Shown: positions 30,988 to 40,291 of the stretch, piece by piece
How the letters are laid out: each line of letters starts with the position of its first letter
How positions within the stretch are numbered: the first letter of the stretch is position 1
Assembly (NCBI GenBank): GCA_017854795.1
Contig: JAFMHB010000002.1
Span: 1,896 to 42,904, forward strand
DNA: 41,009 bases
Source: Candidatus Nanopelagicales bacterium
GTDB lineage: Bacteria; Actinomycetota; Actinomycetes; S36-B12
Reading direction: 5' to 3'
Program-made: the position numbers and the translations under genes
Notes under the pieces: model-generated
The model's input: the letters and a program-made list of their open reading frames with translations, nothing else
The model's database searches: none
What the model was told of the DNA's origin: nothing

Positions 30988-31918
30988 CGGGTTCCTTCTC
31001 CTCATTGATTTGCCCGTCAATGATCTGCATTTGCGCCAGTGGAATGTGCATGCCGGCCACATCTAATGCTCCCTTAATGCGCTCGCGTAGCAGGCGAGCG
31101 GCAATGAATTGCTGGTCGGGGACCACTTTGGCCATTACGCGAACCACTACTGCGTCACCGCGTGCCTCCTCTAAACCGGCATAGACGGGTGCGTCCATAA
31201 AGACCGTGTCGAAGCTGGCGTCATGAGCAATTAGTTGCCCTTCCGCATCAATCACTTCTCGCACCCTTGCTAGATCCGCGTCGTAATCGAGTGCGAGATC
31301 AACGACCGCATATGTCCAGCCTTGGCTCTGATTGGCGATATAGGCGATGGTGCCGTTTCTCACGTACCAAACAACGCCAAAGAAGTCCCGGATTCTTGTG
31401 TAGCGCAATGCAACTTGCTCAACGGTTCCCAAAACCACGCCACAATCAACCACGTCACCTACGCCCAGTTGGTCTTCCAGAGCCATTGAAATTCCAGCAA
31501 GGTAATCTGCCACCAATGTTTGGGCACCAAAACCGAGAACGACTCCAAGGACTCCCGCACTGGCGAGGAGAGGACCCACGTTTAACCCGACCTCGGTCAT
31601 GATCGTGAGAACCGCCACAGTCCAAATAGCAATGACGGCAGCACTCCTTGCTATTGACCCAAGGGCATTGGCGCGTTGTGAAACTCGATTTTCAAGTAGT
31701 TGATCTGAGACATTCTGAATATTTGTTGTGTTTCTTAAATCGGAAAAATCAATTGCCTTGCTCTTTTTCGTGGCTCGATTGACAATGCGATTTATGGCGA
31801 TTGAAGCCAACTTGGATGCCACGAATGCAAAAATTATGATGAGAACAATATGAATCGGTGCATCCCATGGGCCATCCCGAAATGACTCGATTGCGTTGGA
31901 GATTGCATCCCAATCCAT
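30974..31918 (-). CDS. MscS-family mechanosensitive channel
   Basis: A 314-residue small-conductance mechanosensitive channel. There are three hydrophobic segments (~22-42, ~90-110, ~115-140), the last being the pore-lining helix with small residues (GPLLASAGVLGVVLGFGAQTLVADYLAGISMALE). A beta domain follows (VGDVVDCGVVLGTVEQVALRYTRIRDFFGVVWYVRNGTI) and then an alpha/beta vestibule domain. It opens under membrane tension to release solutes after osmotic downshift. It is the first gene of a probable MscS-globin-glucosidase transcript. Confidence 0.94.
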   Translation of the reverse strand: MDWDAISNAIESFRDGPWDAPIHIVLIIIFAFVASKLASIAINRIVNRATKKSKAIDFSDLRNTTNIQNVSDQLLENRVSQRANALGSIARSAAVIAIWTVAVLTIMTEVGLNVGPLLASAGVLGVVLGFGAQTLVADYLAGISMALEDQLGVGDVVDCGVVLGTVEQVALRYTRIRDFFGVVWYVRNGTIAYIANQSQGWTYAVVDLALDYDADLARVREVIDAEGQLIAHDASFDTVFMDAPVYAGLEEARGDAVVVRVMAKVVPDQQFIAARLLRERIKGALDVAGMHIPLAQMQIIDGQINEEKEPDDRT

Positions 31919-31928
31919 GTGAAAACCC

Positions 31929-34046
31929 CTAGCGATCTAGTCCGGTCCAGTGCGACATAAACGCTAATGTATCTGCACTTTCCTCAATGGACTTATCCAA
32001 TGATCGGGCACCGTGACCGACGTTTTTTTCTGTGCGAACCAAGATCGGGCGGATTCCATTGGTATTCGCCTGGACGGCTGCCGCCATCTTGCGTCCGTGC
32101 ATGGGATCTGTGCGCGTGTCATTGTCGAAGATTGCGAACATGGTCGCGGGGTAATCCGTTCCCCGGGTCACCCGGTGGTAAGGCGAGTAGGCATGAAGCC
32201 AGCCGAATTGCTCCGCATCAGCTGGGTCTCCGTATTCCACGGTCCACGTCGGTCCCAATTCACTCTCGACATAACGAATCATGTCCAGAAGCGGTGCGAC
32301 ACAAACAACGGCATTGAAAAGTTCAGGGCGCTGAGTCATCGCGGCACCAACGAGGAGACCGCCATTTGAGCCGCCGTAAATTCCGAGTTGTTCGCTGGTG
32401 GTCCACCCTTGAGCGATCAGATATTCAGCGGCTGCGTGAAAGTCGTCAAAGACATTTTGTTTATTAGCCAACATCCCGGCACGGTGCCAGTCTTCACCCT
32501 CTTCGCCGCCGCCTCGCAGGTTAGCAATCGCCCACACCCCACCAGACTCAACCCACGCAAGAATTGCCGCGCTGTAGCCGGGTTGTAGCGGGATGCCAAA
32601 GCCGCCATAGCCATAGAGAATTGTGGGTCGGGGCTGATCGGGTGTACCCGTTGGTGAGATAACGAACATGCGAATTGTTGTTCCGTCTAGTGAAGGATAT
32701 GTAATCAATTCCGAGTGCACCTCAGGTGCTTTCACGGCTCCAGGGGGAGTTGCGTAAAGGGACAATTCCCTTGTGCGGGCATCGAATTCATACACCGTAG
32801 GGACTGTTGCGTGGTCGGTGTAAACGATCCAAGTGATGGGACCACCATCAATGTGCTCAACAGGCCCACCGACTGTTCCTGCTCCGGGTAGCTCGAGGTC
32901 GTAGAGGGCGACACCATCTGCTGCGGCGTGCATTGCCATGTGAGCGACGCCGTGGCTGGTGTGAACGACAAGCAGTTGATCCTGATCAAGATCGTCGCCA
33001 TCAAGGAGTGTCACCGACTCGAGTACCGAGTCCTGTGGCTCAGGGATCAGAGTGGCCCAGGAATCAGGGTTCCAAGAGCCCGGTGTTGTAACAAGCACGG
33101 TTCCTCGGGGGGCATCCCTGTCCGTAAAAATGTATGCCCGACCGTCTCTGCCGAAAGTGATTGACGTTTGTGCGTCTACATCGCCTTGAACGAGTTCAAA
33201 TGATGGACTTGCTGGTTCACTCGTCGCGAGATCTGCAATCCAGAGGTCATTTCGCGGTTCCGTTCCTTCACTCGATGACACCTCGAGCCAGCGACCATCA
33301 CGTGAAACACTGACCCCGTAATAGTTGGTCATGTTCATCCCGGCACCGAAGACGAGCACGTCGGTCTGTGGATCGGCGCCCACTGTATGCAGGTAAACAC
33401 GTCGGTGAAAATGACGCTCGCTTTCGGGTAAGAATTCCGGTGCAATCCGCCGGACATAATAAAATGCCGATCCACCTTTGAGCCAAGCGATAGGGGAGTA
33501 CCTGCACCGATCTATCGGGCCCTCAACCGTCTCGCCGCTTTCAACATCCATCACGTAGACGTCAGACTCTTCGTTTCCACCCTGTGAAATTTGGTAAGCG
33601 AGCAGATCACCTTCTTTTGAGGGCTGCCAACTGTCGAGAGTTGTGTGCCCTTCCGGGTCCATCGCCATCGGGTCGATCAGGACTCGCGCCGTTTGTGGAT
33701 TGGTGTGTGAGTCATTGGTGTCGCGAACGTAGAGAACGGCAAATTGCTGACCAGGTTCACGTTTGGTGAAGAAGGTCCGATCCCCACGAATATATGGTGG
33801 GGAAATAGCGCCAGATCCCAGTAATTCACCGACTCGCTTCACATAATGCTCCCGTGAAGACCAGGTGTTCCTCTGGGCATCCATGAGGAGTTCCTGAGCC
33901 TGTAACCACTCGATAGTCCGGGCATCCTGCGGATCCTCCAAGTACCGATAAGGATCGGGGACGCTCACCCCGTGGAAGTCGTCAACTATCCCACTGTCGG
34001 GCAGTTGCGGGTAGACCATGGGGGCATCGGGTTGCAGGCTCGTCAT
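31929..34046 (-). CDS. Prolyl oligopeptidase family (S9A) peptidase
   Basis: A 705-residue cytoplasmic serine peptidase. ATG 34046 is chosen: it has GGTGG nearby, and the ATG at 34109 would overlap the divergent gene and add a Cys-rich stretch. An N-terminal helix (VPDPYRYLEDPQDARTIEWLQAQ) leads into a seven-bladed propeller (~70-420), then an alpha/beta-hydrolase domain. Catalytic Ser is in GIYGGSNGGLLVGA, Asp in FAIFDNDTRTDP and His in EKNVGHGARSL. It cleaves short peptides after Pro. The gene is divergent from the small membrane protein at 34095. Confidence 0.95.
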   Translation of the reverse strand: MTSLQPDAPMVYPQLPDSGIVDDFHGVSVPDPYRYLEDPQDARTIEWLQAQELLMDAQRNTWSSREHYVKRVGELLGSGAISPPYIRGDRTFFTKREPGQQFAVLYVRDTNDSHTNPQTARVLIDPMAMDPEGHTTLDSWQPSKEGDLLAYQISQGGNEESDVYVMDVESGETVEGPIDRCRYSPIAWLKGGSAFYYVRRIAPEFLPESERHFHRRVYLHTVGADPQTDVLVFGAGMNMTNYYGVSVSRDGRWLEVSSSEGTEPRNDLWIADLATSEPASPSFELVQGDVDAQTSITFGRDGRAYIFTDRDAPRGTVLVTTPGSWNPDSWATLIPEPQDSVLESVTLLDGDDLDQDQLLVVHTSHGVAHMAMHAAADGVALYDLELPGAGTVGGPVEHIDGGPITWIVYTDHATVPTVYEFDARTRELSLYATPPGAVKAPEVHSELITYPSLDGTTIRMFVISPTGTPDQPRPTILYGYGGFGIPLQPGYSAAILAWVESGGVWAIANLRGGGEEGEDWHRAGMLANKQNVFDDFHAAAEYLIAQGWTTSEQLGIYGGSNGGLLVGAAMTQRPELFNAVVCVAPLLDMIRYVESELGPTWTVEYGDPADAEQFGWLHAYSPYHRVTRGTDYPATMFAIFDNDTRTDPMHGRKMAAAVQANTNGIRPILVRTEKNVGHGARSLDKSIEESADTLAFMSHWTGLDR

Positions 34047-34094
34047 GACACCACCGTAAGGGCTTGCCTCGCAGGCGCACATTAGGCTAGGCAG

Positions 34095-34352
34095 GTGAGT
34101 GCATTTCAAGCAATTATGATTTTTGCAGGAATCCCATTAGCTCTCGGAGCAATCGTGGTGCTGGCAGTTGCGGCGCCTTCGTGGACCCGCAGCAGTCGAG
34201 GCAAGGTCACGGACGAATTTGATTCCGCATCAGGTTCAGAGTCCATCTTTATTTCAAGCGATATAGCCGCACCAAATCCTTCGATCCTTCCCCCCGAAAT
34301 TTCGGCCCAAGCAACCTCTCTCGTGGGAGGCGGAGCACATGCATCTTGGTAA
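34095..34352 (+). CDS. Small membrane-anchored protein preceding DUF5130 gene
   Basis: An 85-residue product from GTG 34095. It has one N-terminal hydrophobic helix (IMIFAGIPLALGAIVVLAVAA) and then a basic, low-complexity cytoplasmic tail. This matches the short 'hypothetical membrane protein' commonly found next to DUF5130 genes. It overlaps the next gene by 14 bp, implying coupled translation. Function unknown. Confidence 0.7.
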   Translation: MSAFQAIMIFAGIPLALGAIVVLAVAAPSWTRSSRGKVTDEFDSASGSESIFISSDIAAPNPSILPPEISAQATSLVGGGAHASW

Positions 34353-34716
34353 CACTGCCCGCAGGGACCTCACTCGCTCAGTAAAACTGGCTCGTGAAAT
34401 CTCTGGCCTCGCATTTGGCGTCTATATTGGCGAACTCGCCCAAGGGCGTGAAAGTGCAATTTCACGTCACGCGCAGCTCCCAGCCGCTGAGTCCGCTGTC
34501 CTCATTGCGGTGGATCCCGACGCCAGGAGCATTGACATAGTCACAGGAAAAGAAGCTCACATCTCACTCGATGACCGCTCGTGCGAATTTGCAATCATGG
34601 CTTTTGCCTCATGTGCAAGCGCAGGGGACATCGTTGGTGGCGTCCGCGAAGCCCTGATTGTGATGGCTGAGCATGCCCGCGTGCCCAAGGTGTACAACCT
34701 CGAAGAGCCCGCCTAA
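34339..34716 (+). CDS. DUF5130 family protein
   Basis: A 125-residue actinobacterial protein. The pattern ISGLAFGVYIGEL, then AVLIAVDPDARSIDIVTGKEA, then LDDRSCEFAIMAFASCASAGDIVGGVREALIVMAEHAR is the DUF5130 signature, distantly like a TPM domain. No catalytic residue assignment is known. It is coupled to the preceding small membrane protein, so a membrane-bound complex is possible. Its TAA overlaps the stop of the convergent pepN gene. Confidence 0.88.
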   Translation: MHLGNTARRDLTRSVKLAREISGLAFGVYIGELAQGRESAISRHAQLPAAESAVLIAVDPDARSIDIVTGKEAHISLDDRSCEFAIMAFASCASAGDIVGGVREALIVMAEHARVPKVYNLEEPA

Positions 34717-37286
34717 GCATCCTTTGCTTGAGCGCGCAAAGCCCGTTCGGCGCCATCTCGTCCCTCGGTAACAAGCCGAACCATTGTCGGCATGCTGTTC
34801 CTGGCAAGAAATTCATTGGTCTTGGAAATTAACTCAGGTGAGGTTGCATAGACCGGGTACATGCCGGCAGTGATGTCCTGGGCCATTTCCATGGTTTGTT
34901 CTTCCCAAACACCCGGGAGTTCATCGAAATAGCGGTCAACGAATGCTTCCATGAGGTCGCGATGATCGGGGTCTTGGAAACCGCCGATTGTCGCTTCGAT
35001 GATCGTGTTGGGAAGGGTGGTGTTATGCATGACCGCATCCCATGCTGCATCTTTGGCTTGCATTGTTGGTCGGGAGGCAAGGGCAAGTGTTGCTTGGCGC
35101 CGACCGGTCGCGGTGTTGTCCACTTCGAGTTCAGCATCAATCTCGACATCGCCTCGAATTCCGTTACTCACCAGTGTTCTCAGCAATGACCAACGAAGGT
35201 CCGTGTCTATTTTCAGGCCGTCCCATGTTGTTGTTCCATCGAGGAGCCCAGCGACTATTTCCAACTGAGCGTTTGTGGTGGCATTGCCGACAAATACACG
35301 GGCAAATGCGAGTTGGTGGTCACTGCCCGCATCCGCTTGTGCAGCTAGTTCTTCACATGCTTGGGCCAAACGAAGACGGTATTCCTCGCGGTGAGTAGGG
35401 GCAGCAAATTGATCGATGGACATTGACAGTTGACGCAGAACGCCACTTGTCACGCCTACATCACTCTCACGTCCAATTCCAGACAGAACTAGTTCAAGGA
35501 ATTCGCCGGTGCTCGCTTCAGCGTCTCGAGTCATGTCCCATGCGGCGCTCCAAATCACAGCGCGAGCAAGTGAATCTGAGATCTGACCAAGGTGCGTAGT
35601 CGCGGTCTTCCACGATTTTTCATCAAGGCGCACCTTCGCAAAGGTCAAATCCCCGTCGTTGACCAGTAACAGATCGGGTTGCTTCTTGCCGACGAGTTGT
35701 GTTATTTGTGTTTGGGCACCGGTGACATCGACCGCGATGAACTCGCGTTGGATCAGTCCGTCATCGGTGAGGTCATAGAGTCCCAGCCCAACCCGGTGGG
35801 AGCGCAATGTTGGCTCGACACCTATTGGTGAGGAGGGTGGTTCCTGTTCAATAATGACTGACGTGTAGTTGCCTTGGGAATCAACGGTGACGATCGGCCG
35901 CAGCAGGTTCACACCACTTGTTTGCAACCATTCACGAGTCCAGCCAGAAAGATCCCGACCACTCGTTGCTTCCAATTCGGTCAGGAGGTCACTGAGCTGA
36001 GTGTTTCCCCAAGCGTGCTTGTTGAAATAGACACTGATCCCGGCCATGAATTCGGGTTCACCCACCCAGGCGACCAACTGGCGCAGCGCAGATGCACCCT
36101 TTGCGTAGGTAATTCCATCGAAGTTCACGCGAACCGCATCGAGGTCTACCATGTCCGCTGCAATCGGGTGGGTGGAGGGAAGTTGATCTTGACGGTACGC
36201 CCATGCTTTGCGCAGATTGGCAAATGTTGTCCAGGCATCGTTGTAACGGGTTGCATGCACATTCGCGTGATGCGCTGCCCATTCGGCAAATGATTCATTG
36301 AGCCACAGGTCATCCCACCAGGTCATGGTGACCAAGTTGCCAAACCACATGTGGGCCAATTCGTGCAAGATCGTGTTTGCACGTTGTTCATAGGCCGCAA
36401 TGGTGACTCGACTGCGAAATATCAGGTCTTCCAGGAAAGTGACACAGCCGGCATTCTCCATTGCTCCGGCATTGAACTCGGGAACAAAAAGTTGATCGTA
36501 TTTCGCAAACGGATAGCCAACCTTGAATTGGTCTTCAAAGAATGCAAAACCTTGTTTGGTGACTTCGAAGATTTCATCGGAATCAAGAAACTCAGAGAGT
36601 GACTGGCGGCAATAAATACCGAGGGGATAGGTGCCAAATGGACCGGAGTATTCGTCACGAACTTCGAAGTAAGGCCCAGCAACCAGTGCTGTGATGTAGG
36701 TGGAAATTGTTGGAGTAGGTTCAAACTCCCAAGTTTTTGAATCATTGTCGTGTTCGGTGACCTGTGCCATGGGTGAATTGCTGATCACTTTCCAATTTCC
36801 CGGCGCGGTAGCAATCAATGTGAAAGTGGCTTTGAGGTCAGGTTGTTCAAAGCAGGCATACATGCGACGCGCATCAGCTGACTCGAATTGCGTGTACAGG
36901 TAAGTCTCGTTGTCAACAGGGTCAACGAAGCGGTGCAGGCCTTCGCCCGTATTCATGTATTTACCCTGGGCAACGACAACTAGCGTGTTCGTCGCCTGCA
37001 AATTAGGGAGTGAAATTCGCGCGCCGTGAACAACCTCACCTAACGCGAGTTCAATCCCATTGAGTGTCACTGATTCAACAGTGGGCGCAATGAGGTCAAT
37101 CCACGTTTGGGCGCCCGGTGTTGTACAGGCAAAAAGTGCTGTGGTGGTGGTTGCGAAAGTAGGACCACTTGACGTTAGGTCAAGGACAACCTCATAGGAG
37201 GTGACCGAAATCAGGTCTGAGCGTTCACTTGCCTCGGCACGTGTGATGTTTTCAGAACGGGAACCTGTTGCTTCGGTGATTGTCAT
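34713..37286 (-). CDS. pepN: Aminopeptidase N (M1 family)
   Basis: A 857-residue zinc aminopeptidase. ATG 37286 has AAGGA 7 bases upstream; an earlier ATG at 37307 would add 7 residues. Seen: the exopeptidase motif GAMENAG, zinc site HELAHMWFGN with the third ligand in WLNESFAEW, and the C-terminal ERAP-like helical domain (~520-857). It removes N-terminal residues from peptides in the cytoplasm and is the usual long actinobacterial PepN. It is divergent from the Rv2466c-like gene. Confidence 0.97.
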   Translation of the reverse strand: MTITEATGSRSENITRAEASERSDLISVTSYEVVLDLTSSGPTFATTTTALFACTTPGAQTWIDLIAPTVESVTLNGIELALGEVVHGARISLPNLQATNTLVVVAQGKYMNTGEGLHRFVDPVDNETYLYTQFESADARRMYACFEQPDLKATFTLIATAPGNWKVISNSPMAQVTEHDNDSKTWEFEPTPTISTYITALVAGPYFEVRDEYSGPFGTYPLGIYCRQSLSEFLDSDEIFEVTKQGFAFFEDQFKVGYPFAKYDQLFVPEFNAGAMENAGCVTFLEDLIFRSRVTIAAYEQRANTILHELAHMWFGNLVTMTWWDDLWLNESFAEWAAHHANVHATRYNDAWTTFANLRKAWAYRQDQLPSTHPIAADMVDLDAVRVNFDGITYAKGASALRQLVAWVGEPEFMAGISVYFNKHAWGNTQLSDLLTELEATSGRDLSGWTREWLQTSGVNLLRPIVTVDSQGNYTSVIIEQEPPSSPIGVEPTLRSHRVGLGLYDLTDDGLIQREFIAVDVTGAQTQITQLVGKKQPDLLLVNDGDLTFAKVRLDEKSWKTATTHLGQISDSLARAVIWSAAWDMTRDAEASTGEFLELVLSGIGRESDVGVTSGVLRQLSMSIDQFAAPTHREEYRLRLAQACEELAAQADAGSDHQLAFARVFVGNATTNAQLEIVAGLLDGTTTWDGLKIDTDLRWSLLRTLVSNGIRGDVEIDAELEVDNTATGRRQATLALASRPTMQAKDAAWDAVMHNTTLPNTIIEATIGGFQDPDHRDLMEAFVDRYFDELPGVWEEQTMEMAQDITAGMYPVYATSPELISKTNEFLARNSMPTMVRLVTEGRDGAERALRAQAKDA

Positions 37287-37367
37287 GCAGGAATCCTTGC
37301 ACGTCATGCGTAAATTTCTCGTTCAGGTGGTCCTGCCGACCATTGAGGTTGGTGGGAGGATGCCGTT

Positions 37368-37985
37368 ATGACTACTAAAGAGGAATTCTGGTTTGACCCG
37401 ATGTGTCCTTGGGCGTGGATAACATCCCGCTGGGTCCACGAAGTTTCCGCTTCTCGAGATCTTGACGTGACGTGGATCGTCATGTCACTCGCTGTTCTTA
37501 ATGAAGGCAACGACGTACCAGCGGAATACGCTGAGGTTATGGCGGCAGCGTGGAAACCCGTTCGCGTGTGTATCGCTGCCGCAGCGGAGTTTGGTGATTC
37601 TGTTCTCGGCCCGCTTTACAGCGCTCTGGGTACCCGAATTCACGTTGAGGGCCGCAAAGATTACAACACGATAATCGCTGAATCACTCACTGAAGTTGGA
37701 CTGCCAGAGACCCTTGCCGCAGCAGCCGACTCCGAACACTTTGATGGGAAATTGCGGGAGAGCCACGGAAGGGGCATTTCCTTGGTCGGTGCAGACGTCG
37801 GGACTCCGGTCATCGCAATTCCTAGGTCCTCGGGCGAACCCGTTGCCTTCTTTGGTCCCGTGATGACCCCCATGCCGATCGGTGATGACGCGTTAAGGCT
37901 GTGGGATGGCGCTCTCCTTGTTGCATCGGTCCCTGGTTTTTACGAACTCAAGCGCACTCGAACCGCGGAGCCTTCATTTGACTAA
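37368..37985 (+). CDS. DsbA-family protein, Rv2466c-like (mycothiol-dependent nitroreductase family)
   Basis: A 205-residue thioredoxin-fold protein with a helical insertion, close in pattern to Mycobacterium tuberculosis Rv2466c (FWFDPMCPWAWITSRWVHEV, then VMSLAVLNEGNDVP). Rv2466c works with mycothiol as electron donor. The active site here is CPWA (Cys 13, Ala 16), a single-Cys form where, as I recall, Rv2466c has CPWC, so it should act by a monothiol, mycothiolated mechanism. The cis-Pro is in GTPVIAI. It overlaps the following DUF393 gene by 8 bp, an apparent redox pair. Confidence 0.92.
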   Translation: MTTKEEFWFDPMCPWAWITSRWVHEVSASRDLDVTWIVMSLAVLNEGNDVPAEYAEVMAAAWKPVRVCIAAAAEFGDSVLGPLYSALGTRIHVEGRKDYNTIIAESLTEVGLPETLAAAADSEHFDGKLRESHGRGISLVGADVGTPVIAIPRSSGEPVAFFGPVMTPMPIGDDALRLWDGALLVASVPGFYELKRTRTAEPSFD

Positions 37986-38421
37986 GTACCGAAATTTGAC
38001 CAACCCCCCGAGTGGCCCGCCCACTGTTTGTATTTTTGATGGAGACTGTGGGATTTGTCAGGCATCCGTTCGACTGGCAGGTCGTCTCCATGCTCGCGTG
38101 GACTTCATTGCATTTCAGTCATTTGATTTCGCACATGCTGAAGCGGGTCTCACGCTCGAGCGCGCTGAATCCGAGGTATTAGTTGTTACTCCATCAGGGA
38201 AAGTATTTGGTGGAGCGGCGGCTGTCGCCCAAATTCTCCGAGTGAGTTGGGTGGCACCGCTAGGAGTCGTCCTGGATTCCCGACTCGTACTTCCCGTTGC
38301 AGGGTTCATTTATCGTTGGGTTGCCCGGAATCGAAGTCACGTGCCGCGGGCCTGCGGAGTCAGTCCCGCCGGCGAATCTGGCAGGGATTCACGGGTGGGG
38401 AATACTGGCCCACATGAGTGA
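37978..38421 (+). CDS. DUF393 thiol-disulfide oxidoreductase-like protein
   Basis: A 147-residue protein. TTG 37978 is chosen as start, with GGAG at 37967-37970; it overlaps the preceding stop by 8 bp. A TTG at 37996 is an alternative, and the in-frame ATG far upstream lies inside the previous gene. The DUF393 motif is VCIFDGDCGICQASV (DxxCxxC, Cys 24 and 27). The rest fits the family (DFIAFQSFD, GKVFGGAAAVAQILR). Members are thought to be thiol-disulfide oxidoreductases; substrate unknown. It ends 8 bp inside the threonine aldolase gene. Confidence 0.88.
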   Translation: MTKYRNLTNPPSGPPTVCIFDGDCGICQASVRLAGRLHARVDFIAFQSFDFAHAEAGLTLERAESEVLVVTPSGKVFGGAAAVAQILRVSWVAPLGVVLDSRLVLPVAGFIYRWVARNRSHVPRACGVSPAGESGRDSRVGNTGPHE

Positions 38422-39484
38422 CCTACACGAAAATGTCAGCATGCAACCGTGGCGTGGATTTGCCAGTGACAACTACGCGGGCGTGCACCCAGAAATCCTC
38501 GAGGCACTGACTCGGGTCAACTCGGGTCATCAGGTCGCATACGGTGACGATTCGATTACCGCTGAACTTGATGAACGCATGGCCGCACTCTTCGGCCGGC
38601 CGGTTGGTGTTTATCCAGTCTTCAACGGAACCGGTGCCAACGTGGTTGCCTTGTCATCAATCATGAATCAATGGGAAGCCGTTGTGTGCACCAGTACCGC
38701 TCACATTCACATGGATGAAGGTGGCGCACCGGAAAAAGTCGCTGGAATCAAGTTGTGGACGGTTCCCGGTGTAAATGGAAAACTCACACCGGATTTGATT
38801 CGTTCGGCCGCCCATGATTTTGGTTTCGTTCATTACGCCCAACCAGGTGCAGTATCAATCGCACAGTCCACCGAAATGGGAACCGTCTACACGGTCGAGG
38901 AAGTCACGGCAATCAGTGAGTGTGCGCACGAACTGGGGCTTCGAGTTCACATGGATGGAGCGCGGATCGCCAATGCTGCCGCGGCTCTGGGGGTTCCCGT
39001 TGCTGACTTCACGATAAATGCCGGCGTCGATATTTTGTCGTTTGGGGGAACGAAAAATGGAATGCTCATGGGTGAGGTAATTGTTGTTTTTAACCCCGAC
39101 GTTGTTCGTGGCGTTGAATACTTTCGGAAAAGTTTCATGCAACTCAACAGCAAAATGCGTTTCGCTTCTGCCCAAATGATTGCTTTGCTGAGCGAGGACC
39201 TGTGGCTTGAGAGTGCGACCCACGCTAATGAAATGGCGCAGAAACTTAAGTCAGCTGTCGAGAAAATTCCTGGAATAGCAATTGAAGTTCCTACGGACGC
39301 CAACGCAGTATTTGCGCGGATGCCAGAAGAGGTCGTTGAGCGATTGCAGAGTAAGTGGCGTTTTTACACATGGGACAGTCCGACACTCGTGCGTTGGATG
39401 TGTTCGTGGGACACCCAAGAGTCTGATGTTGAGGCTTTTGCCGCAGACATTGCGACAGAGATGGCTGCACGGAGCGCCGATTAG
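38414..39484 (+). CDS. ltaE: Low-specificity L-threonine aldolase
   Basis: A 356-residue PLP enzyme of fold type I that splits L-threonine or allo-threonine to glycine and acetaldehyde. It starts MSDLHENVSMQPWRGFASDNYAGVHPEI; the ATG at 38297 is rejected because it would add 39 residues read out of frame through the DUF393 gene. Motifs: YGDDSITAELDERMAALFG, the Asp of HMDGARIANAAAALG, and PLP lysine K214 in SFGGTKNGML. It overlaps the upstream DUF393 gene by 8 bp and is followed 2 bp later by the glycosylase gene. Confidence 0.95.
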   Translation: MSDLHENVSMQPWRGFASDNYAGVHPEILEALTRVNSGHQVAYGDDSITAELDERMAALFGRPVGVYPVFNGTGANVVALSSIMNQWEAVVCTSTAHIHMDEGGAPEKVAGIKLWTVPGVNGKLTPDLIRSAAHDFGFVHYAQPGAVSIAQSTEMGTVYTVEEVTAISECAHELGLRVHMDGARIANAAAALGVPVADFTINAGVDILSFGGTKNGMLMGEVIVVFNPDVVRGVEYFRKSFMQLNSKMRFASAQMIALLSEDLWLESATHANEMAQKLKSAVEKIPGIAIEVPTDANAVFARMPEEVVERLQSKWRFYTWDSPTLVRWMCSWDTQESDVEAFAADIATEMAARSAD

Positions 39485-39486
39485 TC

Positions 39487-40287
39487 GTGCCTGAAGGTCA
39501 CGTTGTTCACCGCCAAGCGCGGGAGTTGAATAAGCTTTTCACAGATCGAATAGTTGAAGTCAGCAGTCCGCAGGGTCGGTTTGCGAAATCGGCATCGGTA
39601 TTGAATGAAACAAAGTTTGCCAAGTCACGTGCTTACGGCAAGCATCTTTTTATTAATTTCGAACATGGTGAGGTCATTCATATTCATCTTGGCCTTTATG
39701 GAAAATGGACTTTCCTGAACCACACGCCTGAACCGGTTGGTTTGATCCGACTGCAAATTTCGACTCCTGAATCTTGTGCCCAATTGCGTGGACCAAATGC
39801 ATGCACCCTCATTTCGCCAGCGGAAGTGAAAACAATGCGAGCAAAGATCGGACCGGATCCAATTCGCAGGGACGACCCGAGTGCTGCGCGAGAAAAGGTT
39901 TTAGCGAGCAGCACCCCGATCGGGGTCCTGCTCATGGACCAAACACTGTTTGCGGGTGTCGGGAACATTTATCGAGCAGAGGCACTTTTTCGGGCCGGAA
40001 TCAATCCGCAGATACAGGGGAAGGAATTGACCTCGAAGCAGTTTGATCTTATGTGGAATGACCTCGTCGAGCTCATGAAAATTGGGGTTCGGCGTGGACG
40101 GATTGACACTGTCCGACCGGAACACATGCCACAAGCGATGAAACGCGCGCCACGCGAAGACCGCCATGGAGGTGAGGTGTACGTGTATCGACGTACTGGG
40201 TTGCCGTGTTTTATTTGCTCTAGCGAGATCGCTGAAAGTGATATGCGAGGAAGAAATCTTTTTTGGTGTCCAACCTGCCAAAAGTAA
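39487..40287 (+). CDS. Fpg/Nei family DNA glycosylase
   Basis: A 266-residue base-excision repair enzyme, GTG start. The processed N-terminus PEGHVVHR gives catalytic Pro 2 and Glu 3. An H2TH domain (MDQTLFAGVGNIYRAEALFRAGI) and a C-terminal zinc finger with CFIC...CPTC complete the set. The PEGH start and lack of the Fpg-type lesion loop residues favour the Nei branch (endonuclease VIII-like, oxidised pyrimidines) over Fpg. It is the last gene of the 37.4-40.3 kb plus-strand cluster. Confidence 0.95.
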   Translation: MPEGHVVHRQARELNKLFTDRIVEVSSPQGRFAKSASVLNETKFAKSRAYGKHLFINFEHGEVIHIHLGLYGKWTFLNHTPEPVGLIRLQISTPESCAQLRGPNACTLISPAEVKTMRAKIGPDPIRRDDPSAAREKVLASSTPIGVLLMDQTLFAGVGNIYRAEALFRAGINPQIQGKELTSKQFDLMWNDLVELMKIGVRRGRIDTVRPEHMPQAMKRAPREDRHGGEVYVYRRTGLPCFICSSEIAESDMRGRNLFWCPTCQK

Positions 40288-40291
40288 AGAC

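Noticed and set aside
34095-34716. Two small overlapping genes resembling a toxin-antitoxin pair
   Set aside because: The second is a DUF5130 protein and the first a one-helix membrane protein; neither resembles known toxins or antitoxins.
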